Assembly: GCF_019904175.1 (NCBI RefSeq)
Contig: NZ_CP061913.1
Span: 4,836,001-4,900,000 of the forward strand
DNA: 64,000 nucleotides
Origin: Dactylosporangium vinaceum
GTDB lineage: Bacteria > Actinomycetota > Actinomycetes > Mycobacteriales > Micromonosporaceae
Direction of reading: 5' to 3'
The translations under genes and the position numbers were made by a program. This document shows positions 1-8,320 of this stretch, in pieces. A model generated the notes under the pieces. The model worked only from the letters and a program-made list of their open reading frames with translations, was not told the DNA's origin and did not search any database. Positions within the stretch are counted from its first letter, which is position 1, and every line of letters starts with the position of its first letter.

Positions 1-251
1 ACCGGGGCCGGGTGCGCGCCGCCGTCGAGGTCGACGCCGCGCTGGCCGGGCACCGCCTGGTCAACGGGGCCGAGGCCGACCTGCCCGCCCTCGACGGCGC
101 CGACGTCATCGAACTGCGCCGCGCCGGCGACGGCTTCACCGCCCTCGTCCGCGTCGCCGAACCCGTCCCGGCCGGCACCCTGGCCTGGCACACCCCCAAC
201 CTGGAGGAGCTCGTGCTCGGATACCTGCGCGGGCGGGACGGTGCGGCGTGA
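1..251 (+). CDS. ABC transporter ATP-binding protein, C-terminal end (partial)
   Basis: The window opens inside this gene; only about 80 C-terminal residues are visible, in the frame that ends at the TGA at 249-251. The piece ends in a segment reading LEELVLGYLRG, which resembles the C-terminal accessory region of ABC-2-type drug or peptide exporter ATPases, where a conserved LE(D/E)xFL-like motif closes the protein. No Walker motifs are in view, so the call rests mainly on the neighbour: the next gene starts inside its stop codon (GTGA overlap) and encodes an ABC-2-like permease. ATPase and permease would form a two-component exporter in the cytoplasmic membrane. The substrate cannot be inferred. 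Confidence 0.6.
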   Translation, partial: RGRVRAAVEVDAALAGHRLVNGAEADLPALDGADVIELRRAGDGFTALVRVAEPVPAGTLAWHTPNLEELVLGYLRGRDGAA

Positions 252-1027
252 CGTGGCTCGCGGTCCGTCTGCTGCGGCCGTACCTCATCGGCGCCGCCGC
301 CCTCGGCGCACTGCTCACCACCGTCATCCTGGCCGCCGCGGCCACGGTGCAGGACCGGCTCGACGCGCTCGGGCGACCGGACTGCCTCAACCCCAACCTG
401 TGCTATCAGGCCGGTACACCCGTCCTGCTCATGCAGCTGACGGCGGCGTTCGGGCCGGCGCTCATCGGCCTGCTGCTCGGTGTGCCGCTGTTCGCCGGTG
501 AGCGTGCGGACGACACGATCGCGTTCGCGCTCACGCAGTCCGTGCCGCGCGGGCGGTGGGTGCTGGGCAAGTTCGGTGTCGCCCTGTGCGCGAGTGTGCT
601 CGTGACAGGGGTCGTGGCCACCGTGTATCGCCTGGTCGCGGCCCGGTACACGGTGCTCGCGAACGACACGTACGAACTGCTCGACCTGTTCCATCTGAAC
701 AACATCGCGTTCATGGTGATGCGCGCGGTGCTCACCCTGTCCGTTGCCGCACTGCTCGGTCTGCTCACCGGCAGCACACTGCGCACGGCGATCCTGTCCG
801 TCGTGCTGTGGCCGTTCGGCCTGCTCGCGGCGTGCGGTGTCACACTGCTCCTGCCGGTCCGGTCCGGCGCGAGCATCGAGCCTGTGTACGCGCCCACCGA
901 CGACCGCTACTGGGCCGCCGACATCACCTACCTCGACCCGCTCGCCTGGCCCGCCGCCGGCCTGACCGTCCTCTACGTGATCGGCCTGGTCCTGCTCATG
1001 CGCCGCAGCGTCGGCCGGAAGGCATGA
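248..1027 (+). CDS. ABC-2-type transporter permease
   Basis: This 259-residue protein has about six hydrophobic segments (near residues 15-37, 60-80, 105-125, 150-170, 178-200 and 233-252) and matches the size and layout of ABC exporter permease subunits. The segment FAGERADDTIAFALTQSVPRGRW after the second helix resembles the cytoplasmic loop (E-x-x-x-x-T) common to ABC-2 permeases that contact the ATPase. The GTG start overlaps the stop of the upstream ATPase gene, so translation is probably coupled. It would form the membrane channel of an efflux system; the substrate is unknown. A convergent sugar-permease gene lies 110 bp downstream. Confidence 0.75.
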   Translation: MTWLAVRLLRPYLIGAAALGALLTTVILAAAATVQDRLDALGRPDCLNPNLCYQAGTPVLLMQLTAAFGPALIGLLLGVPLFAGERADDTIAFALTQSVPRGRWVLGKFGVALCASVLVTGVVATVYRLVAARYTVLANDTYELLDLFHLNNIAFMVMRAVLTLSVAALLGLLTGSTLRTAILSVVLWPFGLLAACGVTLLLPVRSGASIEPVYAPTDDRYWAADITYLDPLAWPAAGLTVLYVIGLVLLMRRSVGRKA

Positions 1028-1096
1028 ACGTCTCCCTGATGCGACGACGGCCCGCCCCTGCGGCCGGCCCGCCATCACCGAGACGCCGCCGGCCGG

Positions 1097-1129
1097 CGCG
1101 GCGGTGCATGCGCCGGGCCGGCCGCCGCG
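1097..1129. terminator. possible convergent hairpin terminator
   Basis: Between the convergent ABC genes, CGCGGCGG (1097-1104) and CCGCCGCG (1122-1129) form an 8-bp GC-only stem around a 17-nt loop. There is no U tract, as is often the case for high-GC actinomycete terminators. GC-rich spacer can form such stems by chance, so this is tentative. Confidence 0.3.
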
Positions 1130-1138
1130 GCCGCGCGC

Positions 1139-1954
1139 TCAGCCCTTGACGCCCGAGGCCGCCACGCCACGGACGAAGAAGCGCTGGAAGACGATGAAGA
1201 CGGCGGCGACCGGCACGATGGTCAGGATCGAACCGGCCATCATGACCGGGTAGTCGTAGGACTGACCACCGGCGCCGCCGCGGCCGAGCGTGGACAGCCC
1301 GAACGGGAGCGTCCACAGCGACGGGCTCGCCCGGACCACGATGAGCGGGAGCAGGAACTCGTTCCAGACGCCCTGGAACGACAGGATCGTGAGGGTCAGC
1401 AGGGCCGGGCGGGCCAGCGGCAGGACGATGTGCCAGTACGCGCCGAAGATGGACGCGCCGTCGATCCGGGCCGCCTCCTCCAGCTCGCGGGGGAGCTCGA
1501 CGAAGAACTGGCGCATGAGGAAGATGCCCATGGCGTCGACGGCCAGGGGCAGGATGAGCCCGGTGTACGAGTTCAGCAGCGTCAGCTCCTTGAGGACCAG
1601 GAACCGGGGGACCGTGAGCACGATCGGCGGTACCGCCAGCACCGAGACGACCCCCGCGAAGACGACGCCCCGGCCCCGCCAGTCCAGGCGGGCGAGCGCG
1701 TAGCCGGCGAGGGAGTCCAGGAAGACGCGCAGCAGCGTCGCGGCGACGGTCACCACGATCGAGTTGAACGTCCACAGTGGAAAATCGCTGTGCAGCAGGA
1801 CGTCGCCCCAGGCCCGCAGGTCGAAGCTGCGGGGCCACGGGGTGACCGGATGCGCGGCCACCTCCGGGCGGGACTTGAACGACGTGGCCAGCGACAGCAG
1901 GAACGGGTAGATGAAGATGACCGCGAACAGCGTGAGGACGGCCCGGCGTAGCAT
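1139..1954 (-). CDS. carbohydrate ABC transporter permease, MalG-type
   Basis: This 271-residue inner-membrane protein has six predicted helices, the first near residues 5-22 (LTLFAVIFIYPFLLSLATS). It has the EAA loop that contacts the ATPase: EEAARIDGASIFGAYWHI followed by LPLARP. Length and motif fit the MalG/LacG class, the second permease of CUT1 sugar importers. The ATG at 1954 overlaps the stop of the upstream permease gene by one base (TGATG), so the two should be translationally coupled. A much longer reading frame runs further upstream, but it is only overlap with the neighbour. No ATPase is encoded nearby; such importers commonly borrow a shared MsiK-type ATPase. Confidence 0.92.
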   Translation of the reverse strand: MLRRAVLTLFAVIFIYPFLLSLATSFKSRPEVAAHPVTPWPRSFDLRAWGDVLLHSDFPLWTFNSIVVTVAATLLRVFLDSLAGYALARLDWRGRGVVFAGVVSVLAVPPIVLTVPRFLVLKELTLLNSYTGLILPLAVDAMGIFLMRQFFVELPRELEEAARIDGASIFGAYWHIVLPLARPALLTLTILSFQGVWNEFLLPLIVVRASPSLWTLPFGLSTLGRGGAGGQSYDYPVMMAGSILTIVPVAAVFIVFQRFFVRGVAASGVKG

Positions 1955-3057
1955 CAGCGCTCCCTGCGCAGGACCAGCCGCTGCAGGCCGGTGAAGACGA
2001 GGATGATGACGAACACGATGAAGGCGATCGCGGCCGCCCGGCCCATCGCGGAGTTCTGGAAGCCCTCGCGGTAGACGAGGTACGCCGGGGTCAGCGTCGT
2101 CTTCTGGGGGCCGCCGGACGTCATCGCGTACACCTGGTCGAACACCTGCCACGTGCCGATCAGGCCGAGGGTGACGACGAGGAACAGCGTCGGCTTGAGC
2201 ATCGGCAGGGTGACCCGCCAGAACAGCTGCCGGCGGGTGGCCCCGTCGACCTCGGCCGCCTCCTCGACCTCGGTCGGGATGTTCTGCAGGCCGGCGAGGA
2301 ACATGAGCATGAACGTCCCGGTCGTGGTCCAGGTGGCCAGGATCATGATGGAGCTCAGCGCGACGCTCGGGCCGGAGATCCAGTCCCACCACGACAGGTC
2401 GAGGAACTCGTGGCGCAGCGGACCGGGGGCCGAGTCGACGCCGACGGTGCGCAGCAGCAGGTGGATGAGGCCGTCGGAGTCGTCCAGCCAGACCAGGTTC
2501 ACCCGGCCGGGCAGGAGCGCCGACAGCACCGAGTTGACGACGCCGGTGGGGCTGAACAGGAACACGAAGATGAACGCGACGGCGATGGAACTGGTGACGG
2601 ACGGGAAGTAGAACGCGGCCCGGAAGAACGTCCGTCCCCGCAGGAGCTTGGCATTGACGATGACGGCCAGGATCAGCGCCAGGAAGGTCTGCGCGGGCAC
2701 CACACCGATGACGTAGTACAGGTTGTTGCGCAGGCTCTTGGCGAAGTCCCCGCGCACGACACCGGTGTGGGTGAGCAGATCCTGGTAGTTGTCCGAGCCG
2801 GCCGGGGTCGATGCGGACAGCGGGGCCAGCCCGCTCCAGTCACGGAAGCTCACCCACAGCGCGAGCAGGATCGGCGCGACCATGAACACGGCGAGCAGGA
2901 CGAGCGCGGGCGACACGAACAGCCAGCCGGCCGCACCCTGCCGCCCGCGGATGCCGCTGCGGCCCCGGCGCCCGCCCGGGCCCGCGCTCCCGCCGGCCGC
3001 TTCGCTCCCGCCCCGGCCGCGCGAACGCGCGGCCGGGGCGGACGGCGTCGCCCGCAT
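1954..3057 (-). CDS. carbohydrate ABC transporter permease, MalF-type
   Basis: A 367-residue permease. The first 45 residues are rich in Arg, Gly and Ala and are probably cytoplasmic; the first helix follows (WLFVSPALVLLAVFMVAPILLALW). A long extracytoplasmic loop follows helix 1, and the EAA loop EVEEAAEVDGATRRQLFWRV ending LPMLKP lies near residue 275. The order binding protein - this gene - MalG-type permease is the classic CUT1 arrangement. A stretch near residues 190-230 (including DSAPGPLRHEFLDLSWWDW) lies between two helices and looks like an expanded periplasm-facing loop, typical of MalF-like subunits. Its ATG overlaps the stop of the binding-protein gene. Confidence 0.92.
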   Translation of the reverse strand: MRATPSAPAARSRGRGGSEAAGGSAGPGGRRGRSGIRGRQGAAGWLFVSPALVLLAVFMVAPILLALWVSFRDWSGLAPLSASTPAGSDNYQDLLTHTGVVRGDFAKSLRNNLYYVIGVVPAQTFLALILAVIVNAKLLRGRTFFRAAFYFPSVTSSIAVAFIFVFLFSPTGVVNSVLSALLPGRVNLVWLDDSDGLIHLLLRTVGVDSAPGPLRHEFLDLSWWDWISGPSVALSSIMILATWTTTGTFMLMFLAGLQNIPTEVEEAAEVDGATRRQLFWRVTLPMLKPTLFLVVTLGLIGTWQVFDQVYAMTSGGPQKTTLTPAYLVYREGFQNSAMGRAAAIAFIVFVIILVFTGLQRLVLRRER

Positions 3058-4277
3058 CAGCCCAGCACCGACGAGCCGGCCTTCTGCGTGCCGGTCACGA
3101 CCTCGTCGACCTGCCGGTTGCCCTTCGCCAGGCCCTGGATGCCGTCGTTGAACGTCTCGATGACGGTGCTGAAGCCGGGCACGAACACCGACTTCTTCGC
3201 GTAGTCCGCGCCGGACACGAACGCCTTCAGCTCCGGCTTGTCAGCAAGCCACTTGTCGGCAAGCGACTTGCGCGAGGGCATCACCGGGAACTCCTTGGTG
3301 ATCGTGAGCTGCTCGTCGGGCGACGTGAGGAACTTGACCAGGTCGAGCGAGGCCGCCTTGTTCTTCGACGCCTTCGCCACGCCGTAGCAGACGGAGAACG
3401 ACATGGTGCCCTTGCCGGCCGGGCCCGCGGGGAGCTCGGCGACGGCGTACTTCGTGCTCGGGAAGTCGTTCTTCATCGCGCCGACGATCCAGTTGCCCTC
3501 GACGGTCATCGAGGTCAGGCCCTTGCCGAACGCCTCGCCGCCCCAGCCGGCCCCGACCGCGGCCGGGGTGGCGAACGAGCCGGCCTTGTGGTTGTCGGTG
3601 AGGTACTGCAGCGCCGTCTTCATCTGCGGCGTGTCCATCGTCATCTTCGTGACGTTGTCGTCGGTCGGCCACGCGCCGGCCTGGGCGAAGAACGCGCCCC
3701 ACCGATAGAACTCCGGCGCCAGCACGAGCCCGGGGTGGCCGGGCTTCGTGAGCGCCTTCGCCGTCGTCGCCAGCTCCTCCCAGGTCGTCGGCGGCTTCAG
3801 GTTCGCGGCCTGGAAGTCGGCGGTGTTGTAGACCAGCTGCAGCGTCGAGAAGTCCTTGGGCGCGCAGTAGTACGTGCCCTGGTAGGTGAACGACTGCTTG
3901 AGCGTGTCGTAGAAGTCGCCGGGGTTGTCGACCTGGTCGCCGATCGCCTCCAGGGCGCCGCTCTTGCCCAGGTCGGGCAGCTTGTTGTCGTTGACGTAGA
4001 AGACGTCCGGGGGTGCGCCACCGGCCAGGGCGGTGGTCAGCGCGGTGTCGTACTCGGGCAGCACCTTGAGCTCGACGGTGTTCTTGCCCCGCTTGTTGTA
4101 GTCGTCGATGGCCTTGCGCAGCACGGCGTCCTCGGCGGGCGAGGACGAGAACGCGAACATCGTCAGCTTCGCGCCGGACGCCTCGCCCTGGCCGCCGCTG
4201 CCGTCGTCGCCGCAGGCGGAGGTGAGTGCGAGGGTCGTCGCGAATATGAGCGCCAGGGCGGGCCGGAGGTGTCTCAT
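3057..4277 (-). CDS. extracellular sugar-binding lipoprotein of ABC importer
   Basis: 406 residues. The N-terminus is a lipoprotein signal peptide (MRHLRPALALIFATTLALTS-A-C) with a lipobox ending at Cys22, followed by a flexible DDGSGGQGEAS linker. The mature part has family-1 solute-binding features such as GGAPPDVFYVNDN near residues 88-100 and a C-terminal helix-rich closing lobe. It would be anchored to the outer face of the membrane and deliver an oligosaccharide to the two permeases encoded immediately downstream. An AGGAG-like ribosome site precedes the ATG by about nine bases. It lies 24 bp after lacI and is probably co-transcribed with it from the operator-controlled promoter at 5.3-5.4 kb. 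Confidence 0.93.
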   Translation of the reverse strand: MRHLRPALALIFATTLALTSACGDDGSGGQGEASGAKLTMFAFSSSPAEDAVLRKAIDDYNKRGKNTVELKVLPEYDTALTTALAGGAPPDVFYVNDNKLPDLGKSGALEAIGDQVDNPGDFYDTLKQSFTYQGTYYCAPKDFSTLQLVYNTADFQAANLKPPTTWEELATTAKALTKPGHPGLVLAPEFYRWGAFFAQAGAWPTDDNVTKMTMDTPQMKTALQYLTDNHKAGSFATPAAVGAGWGGEAFGKGLTSMTVEGNWIVGAMKNDFPSTKYAVAELPAGPAGKGTMSFSVCYGVAKASKNKAASLDLVKFLTSPDEQLTITKEFPVMPSRKSLADKWLADKPELKAFVSGADYAKKSVFVPGFSTVIETFNDGIQGLAKGNRQVDEVVTGTQKAGSSVLG

Positions 4278-4301
4278 GCGGGAATCACTCCTATGGGGGT
4301 G

Positions 4302-5321
4302 TCAGGGCGTGCCGGTGCTTGACCCTCGGACGATCAGCTCGGGGGCCAGCAGGCGGGCGGCTTGCGGGCCGCCGCCCAGTGGGGGGTCGGCCGGTGCGGG
4401 GTCGGCCAGTGGGGGATTGAGCAGGGCGGAGATCATGGCGCGGCCGGCCGCCTCGATCGGCTGCCGGACGCTCGACAGGTCGAGGGCGGCCGCGGTGGGG
4501 GTGTCGTCGAAGCCCACGACGGCGAGCTCGGCGCCGCGGGCGCGGACGGTGCGCAGCAGTCCGGCGGCGAGCGTGTCGGTGGCCGCGACGACCGCTGTCG
4601 GCCGGTCGGGGTGCTCGAGCAGCCGGGCGCCGAGCGCCGCCCCGGTGGCGAGGGAGTCCTCGCCGCGCAGGTGCGGGCCGAGGGGCAGGCCCAGGCCGGC
4701 GCAGGCCTCGCGCCAGCCCTCGGCGCGCCGGTCGGAGACCGCGGAGCCGTCGGGCCAGCCGGCGAACGCGATCCGGCGGTGCCCGCGCTCGGCCAGGTGC
4801 CGGGTCGCGGCCGCGGTGCCGGCGGTGTTGTCGACGTCGACCCAGGGGTGGCCGTCGTCGTCGCCGGTGCGCCCGAACGCCGCGAACGGCACCCCGTGCG
4901 CCCGCAGCGCCGGCGGGCGCGGGTCGCCCGGGTGCAGGCCGTAGAGGACGAGCGCGTCGATCGCGCCGGCCTTGTAGAGGGAGACGGCGCCGGCGATCTC
5001 GCCCTCGGCGTCGTCGGCGGTGTACAGCAGCAGGTGGTGGTCCTCGGCGCGGCCGGCGTCGGCGAGGGCGTGCAGGAACCGGTCGTGGATGCTGCCGAGC
5101 GCGTGGGGGTGGACGGGCTCGATGCGGTACCCGATCATCCGCGACGACGCCGCCCGCAGCCCCTGCGCGAGGCGGTTGGGCCGGTACCCGAGCTGGGCGA
5201 TTGCCGCCTCGACCCGGGCCCGCGTCTGCGGCCGCACCCGCTCGGGCGCGTTGAGCACGTTGGACACGGTCTGCCGGGACACCCCGGCGGCTCGGGCCAC
5301 GTCCTCGACGGTGGGCTGCAC
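4302..5321 (-). CDS. LacI-family transcriptional regulator
   Basis: 339 residues, standard LacI length. The N-terminal helix-turn-helix reads TVEDVARAAGVSRQTVSNVL, followed by the hinge-helix region RPNRLAQGLRAASS and a periplasmic-binding-protein-like effector domain. The GTG start at 5321 has a GGGAG ribosome site about seven bases upstream. It is the first gene of a leftward lacI - binding protein - permease - permease operon and is divergent from a glycosidase gene. The intergenic region carries two perfect palindromes of the LacI operator type, so it very likely represses both directions and is released by the transported sugar or a derivative. The effector sugar is not readable from sequence. 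Confidence 0.95.
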   Translation of the reverse strand: MQPTVEDVARAAGVSRQTVSNVLNAPERVRPQTRARVEAAIAQLGYRPNRLAQGLRAASSRMIGYRIEPVHPHALGSIHDRFLHALADAGRAEDHHLLLYTADDAEGEIAGAVSLYKAGAIDALVLYGLHPGDPRPPALRAHGVPFAAFGRTGDDDGHPWVDVDNTAGTAAATRHLAERGHRRIAFAGWPDGSAVSDRRAEGWREACAGLGLPLGPHLRGEDSLATGAALGARLLEHPDRPTAVVAATDTLAAGLLRTVRARGAELAVVGFDDTPTAAALDLSSVRQPIEAAGRAMISALLNPPLADPAPADPPLGGGPQAARLLAPELIVRGSSTGTP

Positions 5322-5353
5322 AATCGCTCCCGGATGTCGTAAGGTGCGTCGTG

Positions 5354-5394
5354 TTGAACGTTCAAATTGCGATATCTGTATTTTGAACGTTCAA
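5354..5394. promoter_or_regulatory. paired LacI-type operators TTGAACGTTCAA
   Basis: Two identical perfect 12-bp palindromes, TTGAACGTTCAA, lie at 5354-5365 and 5383-5394, 29 bp centre to centre, between divergent lacI (start 5321) and the glycosidase gene (start 5450). The central CG and the symmetric A/T-rich arms match the general architecture of LacI-family operators. The intervening 17 bp are AT-rich (TTGCGATATCTGTA) in an otherwise GC-rich genome, suggesting promoter elements for both directions. The likely binder is the LacI protein encoded alongside. Confidence 0.85.
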
Positions 5395-5449
5395 CACCGG
5401 ATGTCGGCACCGTCTCACCCGGTGATGGAGTTGTCAAGAGGAGGGCCCA

Positions 5450-7504
5450 GTGTCGATGCAAGACCAAGGCCGGCAGCCGTACCTGCACGAGCACATCACG
5501 TGCGTCGCCGCCCCCACGACCTGGCTGAGCGGACCCTCCGGCGCGCTCGCCGAGGACCCTGACGGCCTGTACGTGGAGGACCGCCGCGTCCTAGCCCGGT
5601 TCACGGTCACCGTGGCCGGCCACGTCCCCGTCCCCATCGGCGCCCGCCGCACCGGCGCGGCGACAGCCGAGTTCACGGCGGTCGTGCGCGAACTGGGCGA
5701 CGAAGGCCCCGACCCGACCGTCACCCTGACCCGCCACCGCACAGCCGTCCCGGACGGTGGGGTCGAAACGCTCACCCTGACGAACAACTCGCACCGGACG
5801 TTGTCGGTCGCTGTCGACGTGCGCGCGGCGACGGACTTCGCGCGGATGGGCGCCGTGAAGGACGGACGCACACGTGACCTGCCCATGTCCGGCCTGACGA
5901 CGTCGTCCCGCGCTCCCGACGGCATGACCGTCACGCTGGCCGCCGACCCGCCGCCGACCGGCCCGGACCTGACCTGGGACGTGACGCTCCCGCCCCGCCG
6001 GACATGGACCGCACGAATCGACATCACACGCACGGACATCACACGCACGGACATTGCACAAGCGGACATTGCACAAGCGGACACTGCGCGAATGGGCATC
6101 GCGCAAGTCGGCGTTGCGCGAATGAGCGTTGCGCAAAGGGGCAGCGCACCGGTGGGCGGGTTGAGCGAGCTGCGTGTGCGGGCCGACGACCGGCGGCTCG
6201 ACGAGCTCGTGCGGGCCGGGGTGGAGGACCTCGACGCCCTGCGCCGCGCCGACGGGCCCGACGTCTACTACACCGCCGGAAGCCCCTGGTACCTGACGCT
6301 CTTCGGCCGCGACTCCCTGTGGGCGGCCCGCCTCGCGCTGCCCATGGGCACCGCGGTCGCCGCCGGCACTCTGCGCGCCCTCGCCCGGCGGCAGGGGGCC
6401 CGGCACGACCCCGACACCGACGAGGAGCCGGGGAAGATCCTGCACGAGGTCCGCCCGCCGGACGCGTCCTACCACCTGCCGCCGGTCTACTACGGCACCG
6501 TCGACGCGACGGCGCTCTGGGTCAGCACCCTCGCCGACGCCTGGCGGTGGGGCCTGCCGCCGTCCGAAGTGGAGCCGCTGCTGTCCAATGTGGAGCGGGC
6601 GCTGGACTGGCTGGCCGGGCACGACGGGTTCATCGCCTACCGGGCCAGCGCGAAAGGGCTCACCAACCACGGGTGGAAGGACTCCGGCGACGGCGTCCAG
6701 CACGCCGACGGGCGGATCGCCGAGGGGCCGCTGGCGCTGTGCGAGGTGCAGGCGTACGCGTACCGGGCCGCGCTCGACGGCGCCGCCCTGCTCGACGCGT
6801 TCGGCCGTGGTGGCGGTGACCGGTGGCGGGCCTGGGCGGCGGACCTCGCCGAGCGGTTCCGCAAGGCGTTCTGGTGCCCCGGCGGCTACCCGGCGATCGC
6901 GCTCGACGGGTCGGGGGCGCAGGTGGACAGCGTCGCGTCGAACATGGGGCACCTGCTCGGCACCGGCCTGCTCAACGCCGAGGAGAGCCGGGTGGTGGCC
7001 GGGCACGTGGCCGCCCTCGCCTCGCCGTTCGGGGTCCGGACGGTGGCGCCGGGGTCGGGCGGGTACAACCCGCTGTCCTATCATCTGGGCTCCGTCTGGC
7101 CGCACGACACCGCGATCGCGCTGCTGGGGCTGGCCCGCGACGGGCACCGCGCCGAGGCGGCCGCCCTCGTGCGGGCGCTGGTGGCGGCGGGGGAGCGGTT
7201 CGGGTTCCGGCTGCCCGAGCTGTACGGCGGGGACGACGCGCCCACGCCGTACCCGGCCGCGTGCCGCCCGCAGGCGTGGTCGGCGGCCGCGGGGCCCGCG
7301 CTGCTCACCGCGCTGCTCGGCCTCGACGTCGACGTGCCGGCGGGCCGGGTGACGATCAGTCCACTGCGGCCGTCGCCGGTCGGGGGGTACCGCATCCGGG
7401 GTCTGCGCATCGGCAGCGGAGCACTCGACGTGTCGGTCACCGCCGACGGCGCCGCCACCGTCCACAGTGCACCGGCCGGGCTAACCGTCCAGGAAGTCCA
7501 GTAG
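5450..7504 (+). CDS. glycogen-debranching-like glucosidase (MGH1/GDE family)
   Basis: 684 residues. The N-terminal 190 residues form a beta-rich domain of the GDE N-terminal type (begins around YLHEHITCVAAPTTWLSGPSG and VEDRRVLARF). The C-terminal half is an (alpha/alpha)6 toroid resembling GH63/GH133-like debranching glucosidases, with motifs SPWYLTLFGRDSLW, GWKDSGDGVQHADG and SVWPHDTAIALLG. It is probably cytoplasmic (no signal peptide) and would hydrolyse imported alpha-glucosides. GAGGAGGG lies just before the GTG start. Between the two domains (residues about 190-232) is a low-complexity insertion of five-residue repeats (DITRT, DIAQA and variants) encoded by 15-bp DNA repeats. Its 3' end overlaps the convergent hydrolase by 24 bp. 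It is likely controlled by the LacI operators upstream. Confidence 0.85.
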   Translation: MSMQDQGRQPYLHEHITCVAAPTTWLSGPSGALAEDPDGLYVEDRRVLARFTVTVAGHVPVPIGARRTGAATAEFTAVVRELGDEGPDPTVTLTRHRTAVPDGGVETLTLTNNSHRTLSVAVDVRAATDFARMGAVKDGRTRDLPMSGLTTSSRAPDGMTVTLAADPPPTGPDLTWDVTLPPRRTWTARIDITRTDITRTDIAQADIAQADTARMGIAQVGVARMSVAQRGSAPVGGLSELRVRADDRRLDELVRAGVEDLDALRRADGPDVYYTAGSPWYLTLFGRDSLWAARLALPMGTAVAAGTLRALARRQGARHDPDTDEEPGKILHEVRPPDASYHLPPVYYGTVDATALWVSTLADAWRWGLPPSEVEPLLSNVERALDWLAGHDGFIAYRASAKGLTNHGWKDSGDGVQHADGRIAEGPLALCEVQAYAYRAALDGAALLDAFGRGGGDRWRAWAADLAERFRKAFWCPGGYPAIALDGSGAQVDSVASNMGHLLGTGLLNAEESRVVAGHVAALASPFGVRTVAPGSGGYNPLSYHLGSVWPHDTAIALLGLARDGHRAEAAALVRALVAAGERFGFRLPELYGGDDAPTPYPAACRPQAWSAAAGPALLTALLGLDVDVPAGRVTISPLRPSPVGGYRIRGLRIGSGALDVSVTADGAATVHSAPAGLTVQEVQ
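6016..6145 (+). repeat. 15-bp in-frame tandem repeat inside glycosidase gene
   Basis: About eight degenerate 15-bp units, for example CACGCACGGACATCA and GCACAAGCGGACATT, encode pentapeptides of the form (D/G/S)-(I/V/T)-(A/T)-(Q/R)-x. Because the unit is a multiple of three the frame is kept. The early units are nearly identical and the later ones diverge. The insertion sits in the interdomain linker of the enzyme. Confidence 0.85.
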
Positions 7505-8245
7505 CGCCGGCATGTAGGCGGGGGAGCCCAGCGTGGTCGTGTGGTCGCCGCTCACGGTGTGCCAGCGGGCGCCCGGGATCGCGGCCGCCAGGTCCTGCGG
7601 GCGCACGGCGAGCTCGTCGTCCGCGCCGGCCAGGATCAGGGTGGGCGCGGTGATCCGGTCGAGTGGGATCGCTGCGGCGTGCACGGCGTAGACCTGGGCG
7701 GCGAGCGCGACCCGGTCGGCGCCCAGCGCGTCGGCGAGGGTCCGGAACCCCTTGGCCGGCGACGCCTCGACGGCGGTGGCCGACTCCGTCAGCAGCACCG
7801 CGGCGATCTCGGCCGGCGGCATCGCCCTGGTGTCCAGGCCGCCGAGCTCGGCCAGGCCCGCGCCGACGCCGGACAGGACCAGGCGGCGCACGCGCCGGTC
7901 GTGCGTGGCGAAGATGGCCGAGACCACGCCGCCCATCGAGTACCCGACCAGGTCGAGCTCCGTGACGCGCAGGTGGTCGAGCAGCTGGCTGAGGTCGCGG
8001 GCCATGCGCGCCTCGCCGTACAGCGCCGGGTCGTGCGGCTTGCCCGAGCCGCCGTGGCCGCGCGCGTCCGGGGCGATCACCTCCCGGCCGGCTGCGACCA
8101 GGGCCGCGACGACACCCGGCGACTCGAAGTTGGCTACCGCATCGACGACGAAACCGTGGTGCAGCACCACCGGGGGCCGGTCGCCGGGCGTACCCCAGCG
8201 GCGGTAGGCGATCGTGACACCGTCGGACGCGCGGAACCGTTCCAT
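7481..8245 (-). CDS. alpha/beta hydrolase
   Basis: 254 residues with the alpha/beta-hydrolase fold. The oxyanion-hole HG motif is in VVLHHGFV, the first-strand region ends in APDARGHGGSGKP, and the nucleophile elbow is GYSMGG (Ser near residue 103). An acid around ILAGADDELAV and a terminal His in SGDHTTTLGSP complete the triad. It has no signal peptide and is probably cytoplasmic, acting on an unknown ester or epoxide. It is convergent with and overlaps the glycosidase gene by 24 bp, and is divergent from the acyl-CoA ligase gene. A TAACCT hexamer lies eight bases before its ATG and no Shine-Dalgarno is visible. Confidence 0.88.
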   Translation of the reverse strand: MERFRASDGVTIAYRRWGTPGDRPPVVLHHGFVVDAVANFESPGVVAALVAAGREVIAPDARGHGGSGKPHDPALYGEARMARDLSQLLDHLRVTELDLVGYSMGGVVSAIFATHDRRVRRLVLSGVGAGLAELGGLDTRAMPPAEIAAVLLTESATAVEASPAKGFRTLADALGADRVALAAQVYAVHAAAIPLDRITAPTLILAGADDELAVRPQDLAAAIPGARWHTVSGDHTTTLGSPAYMPALLDFLDG

Positions 8246-8307
8246 GCCCGGACAGGTTAGTGCATTTCTCGTGCAGATTGAGGCTGGCGGCAGAAAACTT
8301 CCAGCGT

Positions 8308-8313
8308 TAGTTT
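8308..8313 (+). promoter_or_regulatory. -10 element TAGTTT, predicted leaderless start of acyl-CoA ligase gene
   Basis: TAGTTT lies seven bases before the ATG at 8321 and no ribosome-binding sequence separates them, the spacing expected if transcription starts on or next to the A of the start codon. Confidence 0.5.
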
Positions 8314-8320
8314 AGAGCGC

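Noticed and set aside
1954..2392. N-terminal extension of the MalG-type permease by about 146 codons
   Set aside because: The extension is the shadow frame of the upstream MalF-type gene; the conserved permease starts at the ATG at 1954.
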